Below, piece by piece: positions 1 through 9,074 of a DNA stretch of 64,000 nucleotides. The DNA is from Corynebacterium sp. HMSC078H07 (lineage in GTDB: Bacteria > Actinomycetota > Actinomycetes > Mycobacteriales > Mycobacteriaceae). The notes under the pieces were generated by a model. It saw only the letters and a list, made by a program, of their open reading frames with translations. It was not told the DNA's origin and searched no databases. The position numbers were made by a program, and so were the translations under genes. Each line of letters starts with the position of its first letter. The first letter of the stretch is position 1. The DNA is taken from contig NZ_KV810463.1 in NCBI RefSeq assembly GCF_001812805.1, positions 35,178 to 99,177 of the forward strand. The letters run 5' to 3'.

Positions 1-625
<625 letters not shown>

Positions 626-676
626 GCTATCGCTCCCCGAGTCGAGGCGCTTTGCGGCCTCGGTTAATAACAAAAA

Positions 677-713
677 GAACGCTCCCCGCGCTTCTGCGTG
701 GGGAGCGTTCTCT
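677..713 (+). terminator. Hairpin after groEL
   Basis: An 11-bp perfect stem (GAACGCTCCCC at 677-687 with GGGGAGCGTTC at 700-710) starts about 50 bases after the groEL stop and is followed by a short TCT stretch. It is most simply a transcription terminator, although the U-tract is weak. Confidence 0.75.
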
Positions 714-1120
714 GCGTTGAGACCGTATCGTGCCCTAATCTAACCCCGTTTAGGGGTAAATTAGCTTTGGCTCCTAAAAAATTTTCCGGTCATTTTCGAA
801 CCCTTTGGCACCTATGAATCGCTCCCTGAGCGCTCCGTGTTACGTGTCTGAGAAAACTTTTACTTCTCCGAGCTTTCGGGAGCTGCGTTTTCCCAGCTGG
901 TAGGGTCTGCGCAGGTAAAGTGAACAAAGGGTTAATTTGTAGTAGCTGGCGACTATAAGTGTGGGGCGTCAGTTCCGTGAGAAAAATAACGATCCAATCC
1001 ATTTGCAATGTGGGGAAGCTATGCCAAAATAGTTTCCTGTGACGCCCGCTGAGGGTGTCTGCAAAACCGCAAACCCCCTCCGGGCACTTCTGAGTCCGGA
1101 CTTCACAAAAGGAGACCATA
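714..1120 (+). promoter_or_regulatory. porH: Gene-free leader region upstream of porH
   Basis: About 400 bases without a convincing gene. The stretch is more AT-rich than its surroundings. It contains an imperfect palindrome at 735-764 (outer CTAAT/ATTAG, inner ACCCC/GGGGT). A possible sigma-A promoter is TTGCAA at 1003-1008 with CAAAAT at 1025-1030, 16 bases apart. A strong ribosome site AAAAGGAGA at 1107-1115 precedes the porH start. The long distance to the ATG suggests an extended 5' untranslated leader, which would fit a very highly expressed surface-protein gene. No transcription start can be fixed from sequence alone. Confidence 0.4.
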
Positions 1121-1324
1121 ATGGATCTTTCTTTCGTTGCTGATCAGCTGGGCAACTTCGCTGACTTCGCTTCCGGCATCAAGAACCTGTTCAAGGGCTT
1201 CGCTGGCGCATTTGACGTCATCGCTGGCGCTGTTCAGCAGGGTGACTCTTACGAGTTTGCACCGACTCTGGACTCCACCGAGAAGCAGATGGGCCTGAAC
1301 TCCCTGTCCTCCGCTTCCAAGTAA
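1121..1324 (+). CDS. porH: PorH-type mycomembrane channel subunit
   Basis: A 67-residue protein without a signal peptide, opening MDLSFVADQLGNF and continuing as an amphipathic helix rich in Gly, Phe and Ala. C. glutamicum PorH (57 residues) has a very similar opening (MDLS...LGN) and the same location beside groEL2. Known biology: PorH and PorA are short alpha-helical peptides, O-mycoloylated, that together form the main cation-selective channel of the outer mycomembrane. Several serines here (at the N-terminus and in the SLSSAS tail) could carry such a modification; that is inference. Start fixed by AAAAGGAGA just upstream. porA follows 59 bases later, so the two are probably co-transcribed. 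Confidence 0.82.
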   Translation: MDLSFVADQLGNFADFASGIKNLFKGFAGAFDVIAGAVQQGDSYEFAPTLDSTEKQMGLNSLSSASK

Positions 1325-1383
1325 GCCTCTCGCGCTCTAGGGCGCACTGATACATACTCACTTCCACTTCAAGGAGATTCACA

Positions 1384-1488
1384 ATGGAACTGTTTTCTTC
1401 CACCGGCATCCTCGGTGACATCCTGTCCGTTCTCTACAACCTGGGCGACATGGCCTCCGGCGCCAAGAAACTGATCGGCCTGCTCTAA
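1384..1488 (+). CDS. porA: PorA-type mycomembrane channel subunit
   Basis: A 34-residue ORF, preceded by AAGGAG at 1371-1376, encodes a small amphipathic peptide starting MELFSSTGILGDIL and ending KKLIGLL. C. glutamicum PorA (45 residues) also ends in a short LIGLL-type tail and lies directly after porH. The peptide has no signal sequence, as is usual for PorA/PorH. Known family role: it combines with PorH to form the functional mycomembrane pore. It is shorter than the described PorA proteins. The call rests on position, size, amphipathicity and the shared tail, because so short a peptide gives little sequence signal. Confidence 0.75.
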   Translation: MELFSSTGILGDILSVLYNLGDMASGAKKLIGLL

Positions 1489-1522
1489 GCAGCACGCTGT
1501 TCACGCAGAACTAAGCGTTAAC

Positions 1523-1554
1523 CCCGCTGACCCACTTTGGGCAGCGGGGTTTCT
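1523..1554 (+). terminator. Rho-independent terminator of porH-porA
   Basis: The stem CCCCGCTG (1523-1530) pairs with CAGCGGGG (1543-1550). It is extended inside by CCCA/TGGG with one bulged A, and a TTTCT run follows. It is well placed 34 bases after the porA stop. Confidence 0.88.
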
Positions 1555-1587
1555 CATGTTTTGACCGCCCCAGGTACTAGAACGACG

Positions 1588-1654
1588 CGGTACGTTTTCG
1601 TAAATAGTGGCCTAGTATCGCGAAAATTTAGTGCTTCGGTGCGAAAACGTACCG
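1588..1654. repeat. Palindromic intergenic repeat, copy A
   Basis: A perfect 13-bp inverted repeat, CGGTACGTTTTCG (1588-1600) and CGAAAACGTACCG (1642-1654), with a 41-base centre. Next to the left arm lies TAAATAGTGGCC, which resembles the inner part of the repeats near 10.8 and 16.3 kb. It belongs to the same proposed family; there is no coding sequence here. Confidence 0.6.
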
Positions 1655-1670
1655 TGGTGGTGGCAGCTGA

Positions 1671-1735
1671 GTACGGATCGATCATTTAAGGCCCTGCACA
1701 TTCGAGTTTCCGGGGCACTATTTGTCAGAAACGTA
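1671..1735. repeat. Palindromic intergenic repeat, copy B
   Basis: A degenerate inverted repeat with left arm 1671-1694 (GTACG...ATCATTTAAGGCCC) and right arm 1712-1735 (GGGGCACTATTTG...GAAACGTAC). It sits 16 bases after copy A. The right arm matches the family pattern GGGCCCTATTTGATCGAAACGT seen at 16.4 kb. Together with copy A it fills most of the 1555-1857 gap upstream of ppk2. Confidence 0.5.
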
Positions 1736-1857
1736 CTTGTTGCGGTGGGATACGCCGGGCGAGGCGAAGCTGATGGCGCTGTTGTTTCGGGAGTGGGGGT
1801 AAATGGGGTCGCCGGGAAAGGTTTACTCAGCCAGATGTCTGGTTCATAGATAGAATT

Positions 1858-2763
1858 ATGAGCATGGCTGACATTAAAGACGACGAACTCCCCGAGATCG
1901 ACCTCGCACAGACCGACGGCTACGTCGTTGATGACTCTGATGAAGACGATCCTGCGCTGATCATGCCGGATGGCTCGCCTGTTGAGACCTGGCGTGAGAA
2001 CTACCCGTACGAGGAGCGCATGACGCGCGACGAGTACGAGTCCATCAAGCGTGCCCTGCAGATCGAGCTGCTGAAGTGGCAGAACTGGACCAAGGAAACT
2101 GGTCAGCGCCACATCATTATCTTTGAGGGTCGCGACGCTGCCGGTAAGGGCGGCACCATCAAGCGATTCAACGAGCACCTTAATCCGCGTGGTGCCCGCA
2201 CCGTCGCACTGGAGAAGCCCTCCCCGCGTGAGTCCACCTCGTGGTACTTCCAGCGCTACATTCAGCACTTCCCGTCCGGCGGCGAAATCGTCTTCTTCGA
2301 CCGCTCCTGGTACAACCGCTCCGGCGTTGAGCGCGTCATGGGCTTCTGCACTGAGTCCCAGCACGCAGAGTTCCTCCGTGAGGTTCCCATGCTGGAAAAC
2401 ATGCTTCTTGGTTCCGGCATCTCCTTGACCAAGCTGTGGTTCTCTGTGACCAGGAAGGAGCAGCGCACTCGTTTCGCTATCCGTCAGATTGACCCGGTAC
2501 GTCAGTGGAAGCTGTCCCCGATGGACCTTGCCTCCCTAGACAAGTGGGATGACTACACCCGCGCGAAGGAAGAGCAGTTCCGTTACACGGATACTGATGA
2601 GTCCCCGTGGATCACCATCAAGTCGAACGACAAGAAGCGTGCCCGCATCAACGCTATGCGTTATGTGCTCTCCAAGTTCGAGTACACCAACAAGGATCAC
2701 GAGCTGGTGGGTCAAGTCGATGACAAGATTGTGAAGCGCGGTCGCGACCAGATTGGTGACTAG
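1858..2763 (+). CDS. ppk2: Polyphosphate kinase 2
   Basis: A 301-residue PPK2 family enzyme, which transfers phosphate between polyphosphate and nucleoside di- or monophosphates in the cytosol. Seen: an acidic N-terminal extension, then the Walker A loop EGRDAAGKGGT (about residue 92), the Walker B region IVFFDRSWYNR with catalytic Asp and Arg, and the lid segment TRKEQRTRFAIR. The length matches single-domain PPK2 proteins. C. glutamicum carries a ppk2 gene at the same place after porA. The start is at 1858 or two codons later (1864); neither has a clear ribosome site, so the mRNA may be leaderless. Whether it mainly makes GTP, ATP or polyphosphate cannot be told from sequence. Confidence 0.93.
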   Translation: MSMADIKDDELPEIDLAQTDGYVVDDSDEDDPALIMPDGSPVETWRENYPYEERMTRDEYESIKRALQIELLKWQNWTKETGQRHIIIFEGRDAAGKGGTIKRFNEHLNPRGARTVALEKPSPRESTSWYFQRYIQHFPSGGEIVFFDRSWYNRSGVERVMGFCTESQHAEFLREVPMLENMLLGSGISLTKLWFSVTRKEQRTRFAIRQIDPVRQWKLSPMDLASLDKWDDYTRAKEEQFRYTDTDESPWITIKSNDKKRARINAMRYVLSKFEYTNKDHELVGQVDDKIVKRGRDQIGD

Positions 2764-2805
2764 TCACTGTGCACTGACCGCTCAGTAGCGCGAGTTAGGA
2801 ATGAA

Positions 2806-2838
2806 AGAGAGGCGGCAGGAATCCCTGCCGCCTCTTTG
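2806..2838 (+). terminator. Rho-independent terminator of ppk2
   Basis: The 12-bp stem AGAGGCGGCAGG (2808-2819) pairs with CCTGCCGCCTCT (2824-2835) around a 4-base loop and is followed by TT. It lies 45 bases after the ppk2 stop. Confidence 0.85.
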
Positions 2839-2934
2839 CGCATCTCGGCAGAGGGATGACGTGCAGTGAGATTAGGTGAAAAAATTCATGTCAGCGTTAC
2901 CCTGCCGTTGCTCAGGCAAGATATTCATTTCATT

Positions 2935-4593
2935 ATGAAATATCACCTTCTTGCACCTGCTGCGCTCGCCGTCGCAGGCCTGTGCGCTGTAGCGCCGGTC
3001 GCGTCTGCCCAGTCATCCTTTAGCCCCCTGTCCTCGTCATCTAGTTTTTCGTCCTCACTCTTTAACTGGAATTCCTCGAGCAGCTCCAAGAAGCCGGAGG
3101 ATGTCGCTCCAGGGGACTCGGAGGAGACTGAGACTCCACTGACGCCAGCGGACAACCGAGTCATCTGGCACGAGAGCTTCGATGAGCTGGAGAATCCCGC
3201 CCACTTTACGCACCGCATGCCGGAGGGATGGACGACTTCTGTCGACGGTGTGAACTCTGGCGAAGCTCGGTGGAAGGGATGGACTGCGTCAACGATGAGG
3301 GACTGGACGTGGGCTGCTGGGACGGACATGCGCCATTGGTTTACCCAAGCCCACGACAATCTAGTCATCATTGACAGCAAGCAACAGCGCCTCAATGACA
3401 CCGATGCCATGACCGCCCAGTTGACGTCCCCGAGCATTCCTGTGGCGGGCCAAGGTGACATCAACCTCGAGTTTGATCATCACTACCGCCAAGGAAAAGA
3501 GGGACAGAACGCTATGGTGCAGGTGTCCTTCGATGGAGCCGCACCGCAGACAATCGCGTCATTCGACCACGATGTCTTCTCCAAGCATGAGTCGCTACCT
3601 ATTGAGGTCCCAGCGGGCGCGCGGTCCATGCAGGTCACGTTCACCTACGCCAACGGTAACGATGATTGGTGGTGGGCGGTGGATAACGTGGGCGTCGTCA
3701 AGCGCTTGCCTGAGGTCACCGGCAAGCCGCAGGCCATCATCGATGTGTTATCCGATGTTCAAGGCGACCCCGAAGATTATAAGGAAGCAATTGGGCTGCT
3801 TAACGCTATGGAGGACAAAGCCGGTGCGTTGGTCCTCAATGGTGACCTAGTGGATGACGGTTCCCAAGAGCAATGGGACACCTTCTTGCAAGCACAGAAG
3901 GACGCACCGCATGCTGCGGGAACACAGCTGTGGACTATTGGCAACCACGAGATGTACGGTCCGGAAGGCTCAGAAACGTATCTGAAGCGCTTCCTTACCT
4001 ATGCAGGCCAGGACAAGCCGTGGAACGAGATTGTGGTCGATGGCGTTCCACTCATTTCTGTCAACACGGAATACTATTCCGACGTTGACCGTGGCGGAAA
4101 AGAACCGTTCCAGCGGCTGGGCCAGGAACAGTTGGATTGGCTCGATGAGCGTTTGAACTATTGGGATGAGAAGGGAACTCCGGCGCTCGTCTTTAGCCAC
4201 CCGCTGTTGCCTGAGACGGTGTCGATGTCCCATTCGGCGTGGTACCAGAATGACTTTGAGGACCTTGAAGCCCTGTCCAACGTAGTCAACAAGTACACCA
4301 ACATCGTGTGGTTCAGTAGCCACAGCCATTCTTCCCTTCGACAGAATAACTGGTGGGGTACGCGCCGCTACGATGGCACCGGCGAGGCCGGGCGCACCGG
4401 ATTCCCTGTAGTCAACACCGGCGCAATCCTCAATGAGTACCTGCCGGATGGCGATCATGACGAAAAGATTGTCAAAGAAAAGGAAGAGGCCTCCAGCGGA
4501 CTGCGGGTCAAGGTGTTCTCTGACCGCGTCCGCGTGGAGGCCTGGGATTTCAAAGCCAACGAGATCATTGATGTCGTTGACTTTGCTCGTTAA
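2935..4593 (+). CDS. Secreted calcineurin-like metallophosphoesterase
   Basis: A 552-residue exported protein. The start at 2935 gives a clean signal peptide (MKYHLL, hydrophobic core, cleavage after PVASA); the longer reading frame from 2866 would bury it. A Ser-rich linker is followed by a beta-sandwich-like region (about residues 60-250, ending WWWAVDNVGV, of the choice-of-anchor type). The C-terminal metallophosphatase domain shows SDVQGD (about 271), NGDLVDDG (about 302), GNHE (about 335), a SHP motif (about 420) and SHSH (about 460). The first metal motif reads D-x-Q rather than the usual D-x-H. The substrate is unknown; a phosphodiester or nucleotide scavenging role outside the membrane is plausible. 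The gene is convergent with the synthetase that follows. Confidence 0.85.
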   Translation: MKYHLLAPAALAVAGLCAVAPVASAQSSFSPLSSSSSFSSSLFNWNSSSSSKKPEDVAPGDSEETETPLTPADNRVIWHESFDELENPAHFTHRMPEGWTTSVDGVNSGEARWKGWTASTMRDWTWAAGTDMRHWFTQAHDNLVIIDSKQQRLNDTDAMTAQLTSPSIPVAGQGDINLEFDHHYRQGKEGQNAMVQVSFDGAAPQTIASFDHDVFSKHESLPIEVPAGARSMQVTFTYANGNDDWWWAVDNVGVVKRLPEVTGKPQAIIDVLSDVQGDPEDYKEAIGLLNAMEDKAGALVLNGDLVDDGSQEQWDTFLQAQKDAPHAAGTQLWTIGNHEMYGPEGSETYLKRFLTYAGQDKPWNEIVVDGVPLISVNTEYYSDVDRGGKEPFQRLGQEQLDWLDERLNYWDEKGTPALVFSHPLLPETVSMSHSAWYQNDFEDLEALSNVVNKYTNIVWFSSHSHSSLRQNNWWGTRRYDGTGEAGRTGFPVVNTGAILNEYLPDGDHDEKIVKEKEEASSGLRVKVFSDRVRVEAWDFKANEIIDVVDFAR

Positions 4594-4600
4594 CTAATCC

Positions 4601-7600
4601 TTATTTCTTCCACGGTTCAATCGGGTTGCCCTGCCACTCGGAGTTGCGCGGAACTTGGTCGCCGCGCATAACGAGGGAGCCAGGGCCCACCGTGGCAGTG
4701 GAGCCAATGACGGACGCCGGCAACGCCACCGAGTGGGAGCCCAACGTTGCGCCGTCGCGGATGGTCACGGTATCGAGGCTCATGACGCGGTCCTGGAACA
4801 GGTGCGTCTGCACCACGGTGCCAGGGCCCACAGAGGCGCCGGTGCCGACGGAGCACAGGTCGGTCTCCGGGAACCAGTAGGAATCAATCCACGCGCCGTG
4901 GCCAATCTTGACGCCTAGGGCGCGCAAGCCCTGGTTGATTTCGCCCGCACCATAGGTGTGGACAAAGAACCACGGAGCAGCGACAGCCTCCACGAAGGTG
5001 TCTTGCAGCTCGTTGAGCCACACGAAGGCGGACCACAACGGATGATCGCCCGGGGTCTGCGTGCCCACGCAGATCCACTTCACGGCCACGGTAATCGTCA
5101 TCGCGATGGCACCGGCCACCATGAGGACGAGTCCGCTAGCTGCCCAGGCGGCGGCGATTCCGAAGGTGTCGGCAAGCGCGTAGAGAGCAGACAGCGTGCC
5201 GGCCAGCAGCATGGCCGAGGTCATCGGCGCAAGCAGGCGCATCGTCTCAATCGCACCACGGGCGGCCTTAACACCGAAGCCTGGGTTGTAGGTGAGGGAT
5301 TCGCCCTCCACACCGTCCACGTGGGCTTCGACGCGGCGCATACGCTCCGGCGGGGAGCCCCACCAGTTGGCACCAGATTTGGTCTTCTTCGGCGTCGAGG
5401 AGAGCACCGCAACCAGCGAATTCTTCGACAGCTTGCGGCCCGGACCCGTAATACCAGAGTTGCCCACAAAGGAGCGCTTGCCCACCTTGGTTTCACCCGT
5501 GAGCATCCAGCCGCCGCCGAGCTCGTAGCCACCAATCATGGTGTCATCCGCCAAGAACGCGCCGTCCTTGACCTCAGTGAGCTTAGGGACCATGACAGCC
5601 GTGGAAATCTCCACATCCTTGCCAATCGTGGCACCCAGGGAGCGCAGCCAGGCCGGGGTGAGCTGGGAAGCATAAATGGGGAAGAGCTGCGTGCGAGCCT
5701 CATCCATGAGACGCTCGATGGCCCACAGACGCCAGCCCTTGAAGGAACGCACTGGTGCCACACCTGGCTTGAGGCCAAGTGATAGCACGCGCACACCGAG
5801 CCAGGTTTGAAGCATGTAGGTGGCAAACGCAGCGAGGGCGCCGAGCGGTGCGAAGAAGAGGGAACCGATGAAGGGGGAGCCGTCGGTAAGTGCAATGAGG
5901 CTCACGACGACCGCCGCGCCCACGGCCAGCGCCACAATGGGCTGAATGGCTAGCAGGATGGAGGTGGCGCCATAGATGGCGACCCACCACGGGCGGCGCT
6001 TCGGGGCATGGGACGGGAAGCGGTGCTTGGTTCGCCCCACCTTCTTGGCAGGCGAGCCGGACCAGCGCTGGCCGTCCTTGATCTTCTTGCGTCCCGTCAC
6101 AGTGGAGCCAGCCTCCACGTGTGCGTCCTTGCCCACGACGCTGCCTGGAAGCAGCGTCGAGCGTGCGCCCACACGAGCGCCTTCCTTGACCTCAATCGCA
6201 CCGACGCGCAGGATATCGCCGTCAAGCCAGTAGCCAGACAGGTCTACCTCCGGCTCGATGGCGGCATGCTTGCCCAAGGTAAGCAAGCCCGTGACCGGTG
6301 GCAGGGAGTGCAGGTCCACGCCGCGACCAATCTTGACGCCAAGCGCGCGGGCATAGTTGTTGACCCAGGTCGCGCCCGCAATGGAACGCGAGCCGGAGGC
6401 GTTTGCCCATCGCTCCGCCGCCCAAATGCGCAGGTGCGTTGAGCCACCACGCGGGTACTCACCGGGCTTAATACCGGCGGTGATAAGCCGTGCACCAAAG
6501 CCGCCGATGGGGATGCGGCCCACCGGAGTCACGAAGACGACGAGGAGCACGGCAACCAGCCACCATGGCGTGGTCATGGCCCACTCCACGCCGAGCAGGT
6601 TCGCCACGTTGGAGCCCAACAGCAGCCAGGCCAGCCACGTCGTGGCAGCCAGCGTCATGACGGGGATCTGGATGAGTGTTTGCGCAATGCGCGTGCCCGC
6701 GCCCACGGGCTTGACTTCGCGGGCAGGCCCGGCGTCCTCGACGGACTCGGCACCAGCCAGCTGCTCTGCGAGCGAACCCAGACGCGGGTGGTCGTAGAGG
6801 TCGCGCACGGCCACGGTGGGGAAGCGCTCGCGGATGCGGCCCACCAGCGTGGCGGCGGCCAAAGAGGTGCCACCCAGGGAGAAGAAGTCGGCGTTGACGT
6901 CGTCCACAGAAACGCCCAGGGTGTCCACCCACAGCTCCGCCAGCCACTGTTCGGTTGGGTTGAGGCCGTCTGCCTCCACGCCGACTCCTGGCAGCGGCCA
7001 CGGCAGCGCCTTCTTGTCCACCTTGCCGGAGGTACGAATCGGCAACTCATCCATGACACAAATGCGCGGGACGAGCGCGGCCGGCATGGATTCTGCCAGG
7101 CGGGCATGGGCTGCCTCGTGGTCGAAACCAGCGTCCGGGTCATCCAGGGAAACATAGCCAACGAGTACGGACTCGCCGCCCGGAGTCTTCTGCACGGCCA
7201 CGGCAGAGTTATATACGTTCGGCAAGGCGGCGACGTTGGCCTCGACCTCACCAAGTTCGATGCGGCGGCCACCAATCTTGACCTGGTCATCGACGCGGCC
7301 CACAAAGTACAGACCGTCCTCTTCCAGGCGCACGTGGTCACCAGTGCGGTAGGCGCGCTCCCAACCCATGGATTCCAGCGGCGCGTACTTCTCCGCGTCC
7401 TTCACCGGGTCCAGGTAGGCAGCCAGGCCCACACCACCAATGACGAGTTCGCCCACCTCACCGATGGCGACGGGATCGCCCTGCTTATCGACGACCACCA
7501 GGTCCCAACCATTCAGCGGCAAACCAATCGATACCGGTTTGCCTGGCTGCATGTGTTGTGCGCAGGCCACGACGGTGGCCTCGGTAGGGCCGTAGGTGTT

Positions 7601-8536
7601 CCACATCTCGCGGTCTTCGGTGGCCAGGCGGTCTGTGAGCTCCTGGGAGCAGGCTTCGCCGCCGACGATGAGGAGGCGGATATTATCCAGGGCCTCGGCA
7701 GGCCAGAGGCCAGCCAAGGTCGGCACGGTAGACACCACCGTGATGTCGCGGCGAATGAGCCAAGGACCCAAGTCCATACCGGAGCGCACGAGGGAACGCG
7801 GTGCTGGGACCAGGCAGGCGCCATGGCCCCAGGCCAGCCACATTTCCTCACAGGAGGCGTCGAAGGCCACAGACAAACCAGCCAGAACGCGGTCGTCTGG
7901 GCCGAGCGGGCCATGCGGGCTATCGGCCAAGAAGAGGGCAGCCTCAGCATCAACGAAGGCGGCCGCGGAGCGGTGGCTGACGGCCACGCCCTTGGGCTTG
8001 CCCGTCGAGCCGGAGGTAAAGATGATCCACGCGGTGTCCTCCGGGCGCGGCTCCTCGAACGGCGTACCATCTTCATTGCCGCTGCGGGAGGCATCAACCT
8101 CCCGCAGCATGCGGAAGCCCTCGTCGGTGAAGACACCGTCGATGTCGGCCTCGCCGAAGACCATCTCGGCGCGCTCGTCGGGGTCGTCGGCGTCGACGGG
8201 CACATAAGCAGCACCGGCGGCCAAGGTGGCCAGGATGGCGAGGTAGAGCTCGCGCTTGCCGGAGGTCATACGGATACCGATGCGGTCGCCGCGGCGCACG
8301 CCGTTAGCGTGGAGCTCGGAGGCCCATGCGGAGACGTCGGCAAGCAGCTCGGCGTAGGTGAGGATCTCACCATCGTCGAGGGCTGCAGCATCCGGGTACT
8401 GCTCCGCAGTGGTGCGCACGATGTCCCACAAGGTGCGCTCAGGCGGGGCTAGGGAGCCCAGGAGATATTGTTCGGGGACCTTCGCGGTTTCGGTCTTGAG
8501 TGCGTGGCGACCATGACTAGTTTCAGAGTCTGTCAT
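4601..8536 (-). CDS. Pls/PosA-type membrane non-ribosomal peptide synthetase
   Basis: A 1311-residue protein with an adenylation domain (about 35-520), a carrier domain (about 530-600) and a long membrane region. Seen in the adenylation domain: TSGSTGKPKG (174-183), FDAS (225-228), NTYGPTEATVV, YRTGD, and the catalytic Lys in SGKVDKKALP. The carrier motif is LGGTSL, with the phosphopantetheine Ser. The C-terminal part has three repeats of two transmembrane helices plus a left-handed beta-helix segment (hexapeptide pattern, for example VGARSTLLPGSVVG). This A-T-(2TM-helix)x3 plan is that of epsilon-poly-lysine synthetase Pls and relatives, which join amino acids iteratively without thioesterase or classical condensation domains. 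The residue aligned with PheA position 239 is Glu (230), which would suit a basic amino acid; that is inference. The gene starts directly at the stop of the MarR gene. Confidence 0.85.
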   Translation of the reverse strand: MTDSETSHGRHALKTETAKVPEQYLLGSLAPPERTLWDIVRTTAEQYPDAAALDDGEILTYAELLADVSAWASELHANGVRRGDRIGIRMTSGKRELYLAILATLAAGAAYVPVDADDPDERAEMVFGEADIDGVFTDEGFRMLREVDASRSGNEDGTPFEEPRPEDTAWIIFTSGSTGKPKGVAVSHRSAAAFVDAEAALFLADSPHGPLGPDDRVLAGLSVAFDASCEEMWLAWGHGACLVPAPRSLVRSGMDLGPWLIRRDITVVSTVPTLAGLWPAEALDNIRLLIVGGEACSQELTDRLATEDREMWNTYGPTEATVVACAQHMQPGKPVSIGLPLNGWDLVVVDKQGDPVAIGEVGELVIGGVGLAAYLDPVKDAEKYAPLESMGWERAYRTGDHVRLEEDGLYFVGRVDDQVKIGGRRIELGEVEANVAALPNVYNSAVAVQKTPGGESVLVGYVSLDDPDAGFDHEAAHARLAESMPAALVPRICVMDELPIRTSGKVDKKALPWPLPGVGVEADGLNPTEQWLAELWVDTLGVSVDDVNADFFSLGGTSLAAATLVGRIRERFPTVAVRDLYDHPRLGSLAEQLAGAESVEDAGPAREVKPVGAGTRIAQTLIQIPVMTLAATTWLAWLLLGSNVANLLGVEWAMTTPWWLVAVLLVVFVTPVGRIPIGGFGARLITAGIKPGEYPRGGSTHLRIWAAERWANASGSRSIAGATWVNNYARALGVKIGRGVDLHSLPPVTGLLTLGKHAAIEPEVDLSGYWLDGDILRVGAIEVKEGARVGARSTLLPGSVVGKDAHVEAGSTVTGRKKIKDGQRWSGSPAKKVGRTKHRFPSHAPKRRPWWVAIYGATSILLAIQPIVALAVGAAVVVSLIALTDGSPFIGSLFFAPLGALAAFATYMLQTWLGVRVLSLGLKPGVAPVRSFKGWRLWAIERLMDEARTQLFPIYASQLTPAWLRSLGATIGKDVEISTAVMVPKLTEVKDGAFLADDTMIGGYELGGGWMLTGETKVGKRSFVGNSGITGPGRKLSKNSLVAVLSSTPKKTKSGANWWGSPPERMRRVEAHVDGVEGESLTYNPGFGVKAARGAIETMRLLAPMTSAMLLAGTLSALYALADTFGIAAAWAASGLVLMVAGAIAMTITVAVKWICVGTQTPGDHPLWSAFVWLNELQDTFVEAVAAPWFFVHTYGAGEINQGLRALGVKIGHGAWIDSYWFPETDLCSVGTGASVGPGTVVQTHLFQDRVMSLDTVTIRDGATLGSHSVALPASVIGSTATVGPGSLVMRGDQVPRNSEWQGNPIEPWKK

Positions 8537-9013
8537 TTAAGCATCACCACCTTCGGCGTCGTTGGACGCATCTGCAGCAATGATGGCCGTGGCCAGTTTG
8601 CGCAGGTGCTTGAGCTGCTTGTTGGTGGATTCGTCCAAGGCAGCGTCCTCCGCCTGGGCGACGAGCACAGCGAGCTCCTTGTGGGCCTTCGTGCCCTTTT
8701 TGGTGGAGGCAATGATCTGGCGGCGGCGGTCCTTGGCGTCGCGCTCGCGCTTGACCCAATTGCGAGACTCTAGCGAATCGAGCAGGCGCACCATATCGGA
8801 GGCATCGATAGCCAGGGTTTCCGACAGCGCGGACTGGGAAGACGCGGCCTCTTCTACGAGGCAGGTAAGAACCCAGTACTCGCGCAGGGTGGTCTGCTGA
8901 GTCTGCAGTGCAGCCTCGACGCCTTCGCGGGTGCGGCGGCGGAGGCGCTCCAGCTGGAAGGAGGGGGACTCCAGCAGCGCGGTGGGAATCGATACAGAAT
9001 TTGATGAAGACAT
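8537..9013 (-). CDS. MarR-family transcriptional regulator
   Basis: A 158-residue winged-helix protein. The central region (SQSALSETLAIDASDMVRLLDSLESRNWVKRERDAKDRRRQIIASTKKG) has the MarR recognition helix followed by the wing with the typical D-x-R-R-R basic motif. Helices before and after would form the dimer interface. Its stop codon abuts the ATG of the Pls-like synthetase (TAAATG), so the two are translationally coupled and the regulator probably controls its own operon. MarR proteins usually respond to small phenolic or toxic ligands; the ligand here is unknown. About 60 bases separate its start from the convergent hicB stop region. Confidence 0.9.
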   Translation of the reverse strand: MSSSNSVSIPTALLESPSFQLERLRRRTREGVEAALQTQQTTLREYWVLTCLVEEAASSQSALSETLAIDASDMVRLLDSLESRNWVKRERDAKDRRRQIIASTKKGTKAHKELAVLVAQAEDAALDESTNKQLKHLRKLATAIIAADASNDAEGGDA

Positions 9014-9074
9014 GCCGATGATTCTAGCGTGCCTACCGTAGCATTCCTAAATCATGGGTCGCGTCCCACTAGTT

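Noticed and set aside
1612..2364. 250-codon minus ORF opposite ppk2 and its upstream repeats
   Set aside because: Its sequence runs through the palindromic repeats and then opposes the PPK2 catalytic core; no protein pattern.
2866..2934. Upstream in-frame extension of the metallophosphoesterase
   Set aside because: It would put 23 residues in front of a complete signal peptide and has no better ribosome site.
6680..8452. Long plus-strand ORF (590 codons) opposite the Pls-like synthetase, and a 274-codon one at 4958-5782
   Set aside because: Antisense mirror of a real high-GC gene; translation is His/Arg/Gly-rich without motifs, and the minus frame has clear adenylation and carrier motifs.
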